64,000 nt of DNA, from NCBI GenBank assembly GCA_030681645.1, contig JAUXRX010000002.1, forward strand, positions 248,001 to 312,000. The letters are read 5' to 3'. The notes under the pieces are model-generated. The model was not told the DNA's origin. It was given only the letters and a program-made list of their open reading frames with translations, and searched no databases. Positions 1 through 7,835 of the stretch are shown piece after piece. This DNA is from Archangium sp. GTDB taxonomy: Bacteria > Myxococcota > Myxococcia > Myxococcales > Myxococcaceae. The position numbers and the translations under genes are program-made. Every line of letters begins with the position of its first letter. Position 1 is the first letter of the stretch.

Positions 1-2
1 TG

Positions 3-92
3 CAGGGCACCTTCACCACGCGGACCCTGCCGGCGACCGGCGACCCGTGTGAAGTGAATGAAGCGTTCACGGCCCAGCGCACCTCGCGCTGA
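3..92 (+). CDS. C-terminal end of an unidentified protein, cut by the window start
   Basis: An open frame enters from the left edge and stops at TGA 90-92, leaving 29 residues with one Cys and mixed polar and hydrophobic composition. The other two forward frames stop earlier, at about positions 53 and 57. The fragment is too short to identify. It ends about 25 bases before the stop codon of the convergent small basic gene. It could be chance open sequence. Confidence 0.4.
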   Translation, partial: QGTFTTRTLPATGDPCEVNEAFTAQRTSR

Positions 93-116
93 GGCCGGGA
101 TCGCGCAGACGACTGG

Positions 117-242
117 TTACTTCTTCTTCTTGCCGGTGGTGGCGGCGGCCTTCACGGCGGCCTTCTTGCGCTCAGCGCGCTTCTTCCACTTGAGGCGGAT
201 CTTGCTGCGAACTCGGCGGTGCTTCGACTTGCTGTTGGCCAT
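117..242 (-). CDS. 41-residue Lys/Arg-rich small protein
   Basis: Thirteen Lys and six Arg occur in 41 residues. The N-terminus is MANSKSKHRRVRSK, and the C-terminus is an Ala/Lys tail ending in four Lys. The start is chosen because AGGAGAG lies just ahead of the ATG on the minus strand, a near-ideal ribosome binding site that an upstream frame extension lacks. The composition suggests a nucleic-acid or ribosome-binding peptide, like small basic ribosomal proteins, but I recognise no named family. It sits downstream of the P1 peptidase gene on the same strand and could be cotranscribed with it. Confidence 0.75.
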   Translation of the reverse strand: MANSKSKHRRVRSKIRLKWKKRAERKKAAVKAAATTGKKKK

Positions 243-310
243 GCTCTCTCCTGGGTGAGTGCTCCTGAAACCTGAGCGAGCGCGGTGCGTAACAGAACCG
301 CGGGCGTCGA

Positions 311-1591
311 TCACTCGTCTTCGTCTGGGGGGGGGCGCGTGGGGAAAGGCATGCCCTCGGCGCTGCGCACGCGCGTGGGGTGCGCCTCGTCGAGGTTGAA
401 GCCCAGCTGGGAATCGGCCGGCACGTCTTCGGTCGCGGGCATGGCCGGCTGATCGGGGCGCAGCTTCACCGAGGCGAAGATGGGCCGGGTGGCGTCGACG
501 AAGCGCCGCACCTCGTCGAGCGGGAGTGCGGGCACCAGGTGGCCATGCGCGCCCGCCATCTCGGTGGCCACGCACATGGAGTTGAGGATCGCCTCCTCGG
601 TGGCCTCCATCACCGCCTCGTAGAGCGGGTCGAGGCGGGCATCGAGCAGCAGCTTCATCTTGTAGACCATCTTCCGGGTGCGCCGCGGGACCACGTTGGC
701 GGTGGAGAAGCCGACGATGATCTCACCCGAGCCGTGCGCGGCGTAGCTGCCCACCCGGCCGATGCCGAGCGAGACGCGCTTGCACAGGCGGTTGATCTGG
801 TGCGGCAGCAGCGGCGCGTCGGTGGCCACCACCGCGATGATCGAGCCATAGCTCTGCACCCGCCGCGGCGTGCCCCGGAACATCTCGGCGAGCACCTCGC
901 CCACCGGCATGCCGGCCACGCGGAGGTTGTGCATCTTTCCGAAGTTGCTCATCACCAGCACGCCCAGCGTGTAACCGCCGTGCACCGGGGGGAGCTTGCG
1001 TGAGCTGGTGCCGATGCCCGCCTTGAAGTCGCAGGTGATCATGCCCGTGCCGCCGCCGACCGCGCCCTCTTCGACCAGGCCCGACTTCGCGCGCTTGAGC
1101 GCCTGGCGCACGTGCTCTTCCTTCACGTGCCGGCCGGCGATGTCGTTCAAGTAGCTGTCGTCGCACTCGCCCACCACGGGGATGATCACGTCGTGCTCGT
1201 CACCGATGCCGGGGTGGTTCTCGACCATGGTGCGGGCGAGCGCGTCGCTGACCGCGCCGACGGCCATGGTGTTGGTGAGCATGATGGGGGTCTCGAGCAG
1301 GCCCCATTCCACCACCTGCGTCAGGCCGGACACTTCTCCCGCCCCGTTGAGCACGAAGGCGCCCCCGGCGAGGCGGTCCATGAAGATGTTGCCGTCGTTG
1401 GGGATGATGGCGGTGACGCCGGTGCGCACCGGGCCCTTGCCCACCACCAGCGGGCCGGGCGCGCCTTCGATGATGGTGGAGTGGCCGACGAGCACGCCTT
1501 CCACGTCGGTGATCGAGTTGAACTTGCCGGGCTTGAAGCGGCCCAACGGGAGATCGAGTTCGCGGGCACGCACCCGCTTCGAGGACGGCAT
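311..1591 (-). CDS. P1 family peptidase (DmpA / L-aminopeptidase D-esterase type)
   Basis: About 426 residues. An N-terminal ITDVEGVLVGH segment, a TGVTAI segment and a Gly-rich GGGTGM stretch match the P1 (DmpA, BapA) N-terminal-nucleophile fold. The segment YGSIIAVVATDAPLLPHQ carries the Gly-Ser junction where this family cleaves itself to expose the catalytic Ser. Members hydrolyse N-terminal residues or beta-peptide and amide substrates; the substrate here is unknown. The ATG at 1591 is preferred because upstream frame translates a GC-rich palindromic repeat. The C-terminus ends in an acidic PPPDEDE tail. No signal peptide is evident, so it is probably cytoplasmic. Confidence 0.88.
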   Translation of the reverse strand: MPSSKRVRARELDLPLGRFKPGKFNSITDVEGVLVGHSTIIEGAPGPLVVGKGPVRTGVTAIIPNDGNIFMDRLAGGAFVLNGAGEVSGLTQVVEWGLLETPIMLTNTMAVGAVSDALARTMVENHPGIGDEHDVIIPVVGECDDSYLNDIAGRHVKEEHVRQALKRAKSGLVEEGAVGGGTGMITCDFKAGIGTSSRKLPPVHGGYTLGVLVMSNFGKMHNLRVAGMPVGEVLAEMFRGTPRRVQSYGSIIAVVATDAPLLPHQINRLCKRVSLGIGRVGSYAAHGSGEIIVGFSTANVVPRRTRKMVYKMKLLLDARLDPLYEAVMEATEEAILNSMCVATEMAGAHGHLVPALPLDEVRRFVDATRPIFASVKLRPDQPAMPATEDVPADSQLGFNLDEAHPTRVRSAEGMPFPTRPPPDEDE

Positions 1592-1611
1592 GGCGCGGAC
1601 CCTACACCACT

Positions 1612-1652
1612 GTCTCCCTCTCCCCGCGGGGGAGAGGGGAGAGGGCGAGACG
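1612..1652. repeat. CTCTCCCCG/CGGGGAGAG palindromic repeat, copy 1
   Basis: CCCTCTCCCCGC is followed by GGGGGAGAGGG, forming a GC-rich palindrome between two divergent genes. It belongs to a dispersed family with further copies near 2303, 7224, 27799, 45963, 50606 and 60107. Confidence 0.7.
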
Positions 1653-1669
1653 AGGGCTAGAGTGCGCCG

Positions 1670-2282
1670 GTGCGAGTCGCAGTCCTCCCCACCAGAGACG
1701 CGGTGCTGCTGCCCGGGGCGGTCAATGAGCTCCAGGTGGGCCGGCCGGGCTCGGTGGCGGCGCTTCGTCACGCGGCCGAACATGGCGAACAGGTGCTGGT
1801 GGTGCTGCAGCGCGATCCCGACGTCGATGATCCCGGCCCGGAGGACCTGCACGGGATCGGCACGATCTGCCGCGTCACTGACGCAGAGCGGATGTCGGCA
1901 GAGGCCGCGTGCGTCGGGGTGCTGGGTATCGAGCGCGTCCGGATCGTCGTGGTCGAGCGGAGTGGCGATGCGTTGTTCGCCGAGGTGAAGACGCTGGCGT
2001 GGGCCCCCGTCGAGCCGCCGATGCCGGAGCTGCTGAAGGAGAGCCTCGGCTTTCTCGTCGAACAGGGGCTGGGCGCGAACTTCTCGGCCCGGACCTTTCA
2101 GGCGTTGCGGCTCGCGACCACGGTACGAGCGGGTGACGGCGCTCAGCGTGCTGGCGCCGATCGATGCGGCTCAGTTGCAGGGTGTGCTCGGGCGCGGGGA
2201 ACTGGAACCGATCGTGGTGGCGCTGCTCTCACTTCGGGACGAGAGCTGGCTGGCTCGGTTGCTGCGGTGGATCAGGCGGTAG
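1670..2282 (+). pseudogene. LON N-terminal-domain-like protein, interrupted by a one-base frameshift
   Basis: The frame opens with GTG and an LPTRDAVLLPGAVNELQVGR segment, the substrate-binding LON (PUA-like) N-terminal signature, and runs well to ALRLATT near 2122. It then turns into Arg/Gly/Ala-rich nonsense. In the next frame, from 2124, a good continuation follows: YERVTALSVLAPIDAAQLQG, then LGRGELEPIVVALL, ending WLARLLRWIRR with TAG at 2280-2282. Skipping one base (the G at about 2123) restores a 204-codon gene of exact length. There is no AAA or protease domain, so this is a LON-substrate-binding-domain protein, not Lon itself. It may be a real pseudogene or a sequencing error. Confidence 0.75.
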
Positions 2283-2302
2283 TTGGTTTGCCCTGTCCCC
2301 GA

Positions 2303-2325
2303 CCCTCTCCCCCTCGGGGAGAGGG
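2303..2325. repeat. CTCTCCCC palindrome, copy 2 (terminator-like)
   Basis: A perfect 10-base inverted repeat, CCCTCTCCCC and GGGGAGAGGG, with a 3-base loop. It lies 20 bases after the stop of the broken LON-domain gene and just before the stop of the convergent ATP-grasp gene. It may act as a bidirectional terminator, but there is no T run. The bases ahead of it (GTTGGTTTGCCCT from 2282) recur at 45961 after another stop codon. Confidence 0.65.
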
Positions 2326-2343
2326 AGACGCAGTTTTCTACGA

Positions 2344-4404
2344 CTATGCGGCGTCGGCGTCGGCTCGATCTCTTCTTCGGGAGCCGCGCTCCTTGTAGCG
2401 ACGGATCGCTCCCGAGAGGATCTCGCCGATCAGCGTGTGGTAGTCCATACCGTCACCCTGCGCGATCAGCACCAGGTCGCTCCAGCCCGGGGTGAGCCCC
2501 GGCAGCGGGTTGCACTCGATGAAGTAGATACGGCCCGTCTCGTTGTCCATGCGGAAGTCGATGCGCGCCACGTCGCGGCAGCCCAACGACATGAACGACG
2601 TGCGCGCCGAAGCACGAAGCCGCTCGAGCTGGCCCGGTTCCAGCTTCGCCGGCACCTCGTAGCGAATGCGATCGTTCTCCTCGAGCTTGTCCTCGAACTT
2701 GTAGATGGGCGTCTTGTCGGACTTGTCGGTGAAGACGATCTCCATCGGGGGCAACACCTCGGGCCGCCGCTCACCGAGCAACCCCACGGTGAACTCGCGC
2801 CCGCCGATGTATTCCTCGACCAGCGCCGGCTGCTGGTAGCGCTCGACCATCTCCTTGACCACCTCGCGCAGCTCGGTCTCGTTGTGACAGACGCTCTTGC
2901 TGATCACGCCCTTGCTCGAGCCCTCGGCCACCGGCTTCACCATCAGCGGCCAGCGCACGAACTGCTTGTCGAGCCGCTCGCGGCCGCTGCTCATCAACTG
3001 GAAGTTCGGCGTGTCGATGCCCGCCGCGCGCACCACGCGCTTGGCGAGGGCCTTGTCGAGCGCCAGGGACAACGTCGCGGGGTCCGACCCGGTGTACGGA
3101 ATGTCGAGCAGCTCGAGCAGCGCGGGCACCTGGCTCTCGCGGTTTCGCCCGCGGAAGCCCTCGGCGATGTTGAACACCACGTCGACGGGTGTGCTCGCGA
3201 GCACCATCGGCAGCTCGGCGGTGGCCTCGAGATCGACCACCTCGTGCCCGTGGCTGGCGATCGCCTCGCGAATCGCCTGCAGCGTGGTGGGCGAGTCGTA
3301 CTCGGCCTCGCGATCCTCCCCCTCGGCGGTGGGCTTGATGCGCTTGACGTTGAAGGTGAAGCCCACCTTGAGCGGCCCGCGGCGCGTCGGCCTCGAGAGG
3401 CCACGCGGCTTGTCCTTGATCTTGTAGCGCCTCGCCGCGTTCTGGATCACCGCGTCGATCACGCCGTCGAAGTGCAGCCCCTCGAGCGCGGCCGCCGCGT
3501 AGATGCCGGCCCCCTGCTCCAGTGAAGGCAGCGCGTTGATCTCGAGGAAGTACGGCACGCCCGCGTCCGACAGGCGGAAGTCGACGCGCCCCAGGTCCTT
3601 GCAGTCGAGCTTCTTGATCACCGTGCGCGCCATCTTGCGAATGCGCTCACTCATGTCCTCGCTGATCGCCGCCGGGGCGCGCACGCTCACGGCCTCGTCG
3701 CGGGTGGTCTTCAGCTCGTAGTCGTAGATCGAATAACGGCGGCCCTTCGCCAGCTCGGGATCGATCACGTACTCGACCGGGCTGAGCACGCCGTCGAAGT
3801 CGTTGTCGACCGCCTCGAGGAAGGGCACCGTCAGATCCCGGCCGGCGATGAACTCCTCGACCAGCACGCCCGCGGGGTACTTCTCGAGCGCCTGGCCCAC
3901 CTTGCGCTTGAGCTCTTCCACGCTCTCGGCCACGGAGTCCTGGGTGATGCCCTTGCTGCTGCCTTCGAAGTTCGGCTTCACGATCACCGGGAAGTGCAGG
4001 TCGTCCGACTTGAGCTCGCTCACCTTCTCGATGAACTGCCAGCCCGGGGTGCGCACGCCCTGCTCGCGCAGGATCAGCTTGCTGAGCTGCTTGTCGAGGG
4101 TGACGGCCAGCGCGTAGGCGTCGCTGCCGGTGTACGGAAAGCCGAGCTCCTCGAACAGCGCGGGGAAGAAGGCCTCGCGAAAGCGGCCGCGGCGCCCTTC
4201 GGCCGTGTTGAAGATCAGATCGGGCGAGAACGCTTCGAGCCGCGCCACGGTGCGCGAGGCGGGGCCCGAGACTTCCATCTTCTCGACGCGGTGGCCCAGG
4301 CGCTCGATGGCCGCGGCCAGCGCGTTGACGGTCTCTTCCGTGTCGAACTCGGCTTCTTCTTCTGAGTCGGACAGCCTCAGGTTGTGGGTCAGCGCGATGC
4401 GCAT
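2344..4404 (-). CDS. Tandem (double) ATP-grasp protein, D-Ala-D-Ala ligase-like
   Basis: About 686 residues made of two homologous ligase-like modules, roughly 1-335 and 345-670. Each has an FN(T/I)AEG.RGR...(F/Q) segment, PYTGSD, a Lys-bearing (V/M)VKP segment, an EGSSKG loop, a VEE(F/Y)I.GR.(L/F)TV segment, and a metal-binding DFR followed by EIN or ECN. These are the ATP and Mg sites of the COG1181 ATP-grasp fold, and both copies look intact. Ordinary Ddl is about 310-370 residues and starts with an HG..GEDG motif, which is absent here. It probably joins amino acid or peptide building blocks; the substrate is unknown. AGAGGGG lies upstream of the chosen ATG. Confidence 0.85.
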   Translation of the reverse strand: MRIALTHNLRLSDSEEEAEFDTEETVNALAAAIERLGHRVEKMEVSGPASRTVARLEAFSPDLIFNTAEGRRGRFREAFFPALFEELGFPYTGSDAYALAVTLDKQLSKLILREQGVRTPGWQFIEKVSELKSDDLHFPVIVKPNFEGSSKGITQDSVAESVEELKRKVGQALEKYPAGVLVEEFIAGRDLTVPFLEAVDNDFDGVLSPVEYVIDPELAKGRRYSIYDYELKTTRDEAVSVRAPAAISEDMSERIRKMARTVIKKLDCKDLGRVDFRLSDAGVPYFLEINALPSLEQGAGIYAAAALEGLHFDGVIDAVIQNAARRYKIKDKPRGLSRPTRRGPLKVGFTFNVKRIKPTAEGEDREAEYDSPTTLQAIREAIASHGHEVVDLEATAELPMVLASTPVDVVFNIAEGFRGRNRESQVPALLELLDIPYTGSDPATLSLALDKALAKRVVRAAGIDTPNFQLMSSGRERLDKQFVRWPLMVKPVAEGSSKGVISKSVCHNETELREVVKEMVERYQQPALVEEYIGGREFTVGLLGERRPEVLPPMEIVFTDKSDKTPIYKFEDKLEENDRIRYEVPAKLEPGQLERLRASARTSFMSLGCRDVARIDFRMDNETGRIYFIECNPLPGLTPGWSDLVLIAQGDGMDYHTLIGEILSGAIRRYKERGSRRRDRADADAA

Positions 4405-4430
4405 CGAAATTCCCCTCTCACTGCTGTGTC

Positions 4431-4955
4431 TTAAATCTGGTCTCGCAGCCGGGCTCCGGCGCGGTTCTCTTCTTGAGCAGGAATCCGCTGCGGTTGATCT
4501 GCCTGCACCTTGCCGTCGATCACCTGCGTCTGCGCCCAGCTGTCGCCGAGGCGAATGCCCTCGGGATCGCGCAGGCACTGCAGCGCCTCGATGCTGCCGA
4601 TCACCACGAGGCCCGCCAGGAAGGCGCGCGCCCCCAGCTCGGGCATCATCGAGAGGATGACGATCAGGCCGAACGGTGCGTTGCGCAGCACGCTGTCGCG
4701 ATGGCGCGCGCCGCTACGGGTGGGGACGAACACGACCTTCACCCCGAAGATCTTCTTCCCCGGGCTCTGCCCCTGCAGCATGCCGTCGGCGAACAGGGTG
4801 TAGAGCAGGGCCATCACCACGCCCGCCGGGCCCGTCGACCAGTAGAGGGCCCAGGCGATCGCCACGTCGACGATGCGCGCGCCGGCGCGCAGCAGGAGCG
4901 AGGCCTTCGGGTACCCCGATGGCTCCCCCTCCCTCACGACGCGCAGGGACCTCAC
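4431..4955 (-). CDS. RDD-family membrane protein
   Basis: About 174 residues. It opens with a cytoplasmic stretch ending LLRAGARIVDVAIAW, with the Arg and Asp that give RDD its name. A second membrane span precedes GQSPGKKIFGVKVV, the hallmark second RDD segment. Spans near LIVILSMMPELG and FLAGLVVIGSIEAL follow, then a soluble tail. The start is the GTG overlapping the upstream stop (GTGA), behind GGAGGA, which implies translational coupling to the preceding gene. RDD proteins are inner-membrane proteins of mostly unknown or transport function. Confidence 0.8.
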   Translation of the reverse strand: MRSLRVVREGEPSGYPKASLLLRAGARIVDVAIAWALYWSTGPAGVVMALLYTLFADGMLQGQSPGKKIFGVKVVFVPTRSGARHRDSVLRNAPFGLIVILSMMPELGARAFLAGLVVIGSIEALQCLRDPEGIRLGDSWAQTQVIDGKVQADQPQRIPAQEENRAGARLRDQI

Positions 4956-5359
4956 TTCTCCTCCGGCTCCGGCTCGGTCTTGCCCGCGGCGAGCCCGTGC
5001 AGCCGTTCCCACGCCGTCTGCATCGGGTCGACCTCGGCAGAGAGCTTCTGCAGGTGCGCGAGCGCCTCGGCCTCGCCGCGGTGGCCGATCTCGAGGTGCG
5101 GAACGATCTCGGGTTGCTGCAGCGGGCCACCCTCGCGCGTGAAGAAGACGAAGGCCATCGAGGGGCGCTTCGACGATTCCCGCATCGCGAACTGCAGCCC
5201 GTCGAACTTCCATCCCAGGGGGACCCACTCGTTGAGCGTGCGCTCGAGCGTGTGCTCGTCGACGCTGGAGAGCTCCACCACCTTGTAGTGGAGCGCTCGC
5301 CGCCCGGGTTCTGCCTCCTCGGTGGGGGAGGCACGCTTCTTCGCGCGCTTGGTCGCCAT
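4952..5359 (-). CDS. DUF4177-like hypothetical protein
   Basis: 135 residues. A Lys/Arg-rich N-terminus precedes a compact alpha/beta segment, LHYKVVELSSVDEHTLERTL, then NEWVPLGWKFDGLQF and MAFVFFTRE. This pattern (YKVV, then L..W...GW, then a hydrophobic strand) resembles the short DUF4177 fold. An acidic tail (EPEPEEK) ends the protein. Its stop overlaps the start of the RDD gene by 4 bases, so the two are probably made together. Function is unknown. Confidence 0.7.
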   Translation of the reverse strand: MATKRAKKRASPTEEAEPGRRALHYKVVELSSVDEHTLERTLNEWVPLGWKFDGLQFAMRESSKRPSMAFVFFTREGGPLQQPEIVPHLEIGHRGEAEALAHLQKLSAEVDPMQTAWERLHGLAAGKTEPEPEEK

Positions 5360-5376
5360 TCCGGTGCGGGAAGGTA

Positions 5377-6672
5377 TCACCAGACGCTGCGGTACTTGCG
5401 GTCGCCGCTGCCGGGGAGCCCCGCCGTGGTGGGGTTCTCGGCGGCGTCGGCCCAGAGCAGGCTGACGAGCGTCTTGGCGCCGATCGCGCCCACGCCCGCG
5501 AGGATGTAGGGCACCGGTGACCTGGTGAAGCCGGTCGCGGGCCCCAGCAACAGGCCCGACAGCACCAGCACCGCCCCTCCGACGATCGCGCCGAAGATGT
5601 TCGCTCGAATGATCTGCGCCGTGCTCGGGTTGAACTTGAGGGTGGCGAGCGCCATGACCCCCGCGCCGAAGGCGGGCACGAGCATCACCGCGTCGAGGCC
5701 GCTGCGCGCGGTGATCGCGCCGCCCGTGGTCGCCACGATGGCCACGATCAACGCGGTGTAGATGGCCGCCCACGCCGCGCCGGAGATGATCAGCGTGGCC
5801 TTGTTGAGGGCGATGTCGCCGCCGCCGACGATGGCGGCCAACCAGGCACCGGCCGAGCTGCCGATCATCGTCATCCAGGACGTCGCGTAGGCGTCGCCGT
5901 GGCCGGTGACGAGATCGGTGAAGCCGCCGAGGAACATGCCGCCGATGAGCGAGCTCAAGATCCCGAAGTTCGCCGAGCGGTGGCTGATCCAGTTGTTGAA
6001 CTGCCAGATCGCGGCCGAGGTGAAGCCGATGCCCGCGCCCAGCAGCGTGCCGGTGAGGTAGGCGAGGCGCGCCCCTTCCCCGGTGACGATCTCCGAGCAG
6101 GACTTCACGCCCTTGTAGGCTTCGGGGTGCCTGTCGATGCTGGCCTGCAGGTTCGCGGGGTCGCAGCCGCCCGCGGGAATGTCGACGAACTGGTTCTCGA
6201 TCGGGCCTCCCATGATCGGTCCGTGCGCGGGACCTGCGTCGATGGCGCGGGGAATGAGCTGGGTGCCGAGCACGCCGAAGCCCGTCATCAAGGTGTGGTG
6301 CATGAGGAAGGTGAGGCTGCCGGGACCCGACAGGAAGGCACCTTCACGCGGGTGCCCGTCGATCAGCGCGCCCGGCCCCGTGGGGACGACCTGGGGCGGG
6401 TTCTGATCGAGCTGCTCGGGCGGCGGCAGCGGGGGCGGCAGCGCCTCGAGCGTGCGCGTGTCGGGCTGGGGCGGCGGCGGCTCGGGCGTCAAGGTGAGCG
6501 GCGGTAGCGGCTGCTCGGGCTGCGGCGAGGGCGGCGCCTCGGAGACGCCCGCGTCGACGAGCGGATCCCCCATCGGAACGATGACCACCTTCTCACTCGG
6601 AATGTCCGGCGTGCCCTGTGCGATTGCGAGCGAAGCCGACAGCACCAGTCCCAACACGATGATCCGCTGCAT
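5377..6672 (-). CDS. Polytopic membrane protein with signal peptide and Pro-rich region
   Basis: About 431 residues. The N-terminus MQRIIVLGLVLSASLAIAQG is a cleavable signal peptide. A Pro/Gln/Glu-rich periplasmic linker of about 70 residues follows, then a domain with two Cys (GGCDPAN and VKSCSE). The last 230 residues form about seven Gly/Ala-rich membrane spans. An in-frame ATG five codons upstream (6687) is possible, but the signal peptide fits 6672. I do not recognise the family. It is divergent from the carbonic-anhydrase-like gene, with only 40 bases between the starts. Confidence 0.75.
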   Translation of the reverse strand: MQRIIVLGLVLSASLAIAQGTPDIPSEKVVIVPMGDPLVDAGVSEAPPSPQPEQPLPPLTLTPEPPPPQPDTRTLEALPPPLPPPEQLDQNPPQVVPTGPGALIDGHPREGAFLSGPGSLTFLMHHTLMTGFGVLGTQLIPRAIDAGPAHGPIMGGPIENQFVDIPAGGCDPANLQASIDRHPEAYKGVKSCSEIVTGEGARLAYLTGTLLGAGIGFTSAAIWQFNNWISHRSANFGILSSLIGGMFLGGFTDLVTGHGDAYATSWMTMIGSSAGAWLAAIVGGGDIALNKATLIISGAAWAAIYTALIVAIVATTGGAITARSGLDAVMLVPAFGAGVMALATLKFNPSTAQIIRANIFGAIVGGAVLVLSGLLLGPATGFTRSPVPYILAGVGAIGAKTLVSLLWADAAENPTTAGLPGSGDRKYRSVW

Positions 6673-6712
6673 GGTGGCTTGCAACATAGCGTGCTTCAGG
6701 TAGCTCCCCACC

Positions 6713-7222
6713 ATGTCGAGTGAAGCCTTCGAAGGTCTGTCACCCATCGTGCACCCCACGGCCTTCGTGCATGTGTCAGCGCAGCTCCTGGGCGACGTGC
6801 AGCTCGGCGAGGAGGTCTCGGTGTGGCCCACGGCTGTGTTGCGCGGCGACTGCGGAGCGATCCGCATCGGGGCGCGCAGCAACCTGCAGGACGGGGTGAT
6901 CACCCACGCGACCACCGGTTACAGCCAGACCCACGTCGGCGTCGAGTGCACCATCGGCCATCGGGTGATCCTGCATGGGTGCACCGTCGGCAACCACTGC
7001 CTGGTGGGCATGGGGAGCATCCTGCTCGACGGCGTGGAGCTGGGTGATGAGTGCTTCGTCGCCGCCGGCTCGCTGGTGACCCCGGGCAAGAAGTTCCCCG
7101 CGCGCAGCTTCGTCGTCGGCTCGCCGGCGAAGGTGGTGCGCGAGGTGAACGAGCGCGACCTGGCGGCGATCGACGGCGCGTGGCGCAGCTACCTCAAGCT
7201 GATGCGCGGCTACCGGAAGTAA
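6713..7222 (+). CDS. Gamma carbonic anhydrase family protein (YrdA/PaaY type)
   Basis: 169 residues of left-handed beta-helix hexapeptide repeats: VHPTAFVHVSAQLLGDVQLG, VWPTAVLRGD, IRIGARSNLQDGVITH, and IGHRVILHGCTVGNHCLVGMG. The three metal-binding His are visible in ITHAT, GHRVI and LHGCT. PARSFVVGSPAKVVRE and a short C-terminal helix are typical of this trimeric zinc or iron enzyme family. Many members have weak or no carbonic anhydrase activity. Length matches the family. The gene is single, with no obvious operon partner. Confidence 0.92.
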   Translation: MSSEAFEGLSPIVHPTAFVHVSAQLLGDVQLGEEVSVWPTAVLRGDCGAIRIGARSNLQDGVITHATTGYSQTHVGVECTIGHRVILHGCTVGNHCLVGMGSILLDGVELGDECFVAAGSLVTPGKKFPARSFVVGSPAKVVREVNERDLAAIDGAWRSYLKLMRGYRK

Positions 7223-7223
7223 G

Positions 7224-7273
7224 AACCTCTCCCTGCGGAAGCGGGGAGAGGTCGGCCGCAGGCCGGGTGAGGG
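7224..7273. repeat. CTCTCCCCG palindromic repeat, copy 3
   Basis: CCTCTCCCTGCGGAAGCGGGGAGAGG followed by GCCGGGTGAGGGGCGC fills the gap between the stops of two convergent genes. It is the same family as the copies at 27799 and 50606. Confidence 0.7.
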
Positions 7274-7278
7274 GCGCA

Positions 7279-7821
7279 CTACTTCCCCGCGTCCTCCCGA
7301 TACAGCTCGGCCAGTGCGTGGGCCTTCTCCACCTCGTCGCGGGCGCGATCGAGCTTCATCACCCGATCGAAGTTCGCCACCTGCGCCTTGAGCGCGTCGG
7401 ACACCATCACCCCCGCCGACAGCCGCGCCCGGGCGCTCTGCCGCTCTTCCTGCAGCTCCGCGAGCTGTCGCGAGAGATCCTCGGCCGCTTCCATCAACAG
7501 CTTCGCGTTCGTCTCGGCCTGAGCGTGGGCCTCGCGGGTGCGATCGAGGAGTTGCTGGGCTTCCAGCAGATCGCGGCGCAGCGTCTTCTCGGCCTTCGGC
7601 TCGCCTTCCGCGCGGGCGAGCCTGTCCTTGGTGTTCGCGACGCGCAGCTCGTACTTCCTTTCGTCGCGGGCCAGCTCAGCGCGAAGGGCGAGCAGCGTCG
7701 CAGCCGATTTGCGCACCTCGGCGCCCTGGCGATCGAGCGAGGTGATCACCGCATCGAAGACCGCCAGCGGATCGGTCGGTTTGGCGGTGGCTGGTTTCTT
7801 CTTGAAGAAGTTGAACACCAT
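7279..7821 (-). CDS. Coiled-coil protein, PspA/IM30-like, partner of the AAA+/VWA genes
   Basis: 180 residues, almost wholly helical heptad sequence rich in Ala, Glu, Arg and Leu (for example LLEAQQLLDRTREAHAQAET). The N-terminus MVFNFFKKKPA could be a short amphipathic membrane-touching helix, as in PspA/IM30. It lies 14 bases after the VWA gene on the same strand, so it is probably the third gene of that operon. The start ATG lacks a clear ribosome binding site. Assignment to PspA is by overall character only. Confidence 0.65.
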   Translation of the reverse strand: MVFNFFKKKPATAKPTDPLAVFDAVITSLDRQGAEVRKSAATLLALRAELARDERKYELRVANTKDRLARAEGEPKAEKTLRRDLLEAQQLLDRTREAHAQAETNAKLLMEAAEDLSRQLAELQEERQSARARLSAGVMVSDALKAQVANFDRVMKLDRARDEVEKAHALAELYREDAGK

Positions 7822-7835
7822 GTCCGGCGACAGTT

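Noticed and set aside
2344..4404. Plain cell-wall D-Ala-D-Ala ligase (Ddl)
   Set aside because: Double length and no HGxxGEDG motif; related fold but probably another substrate.
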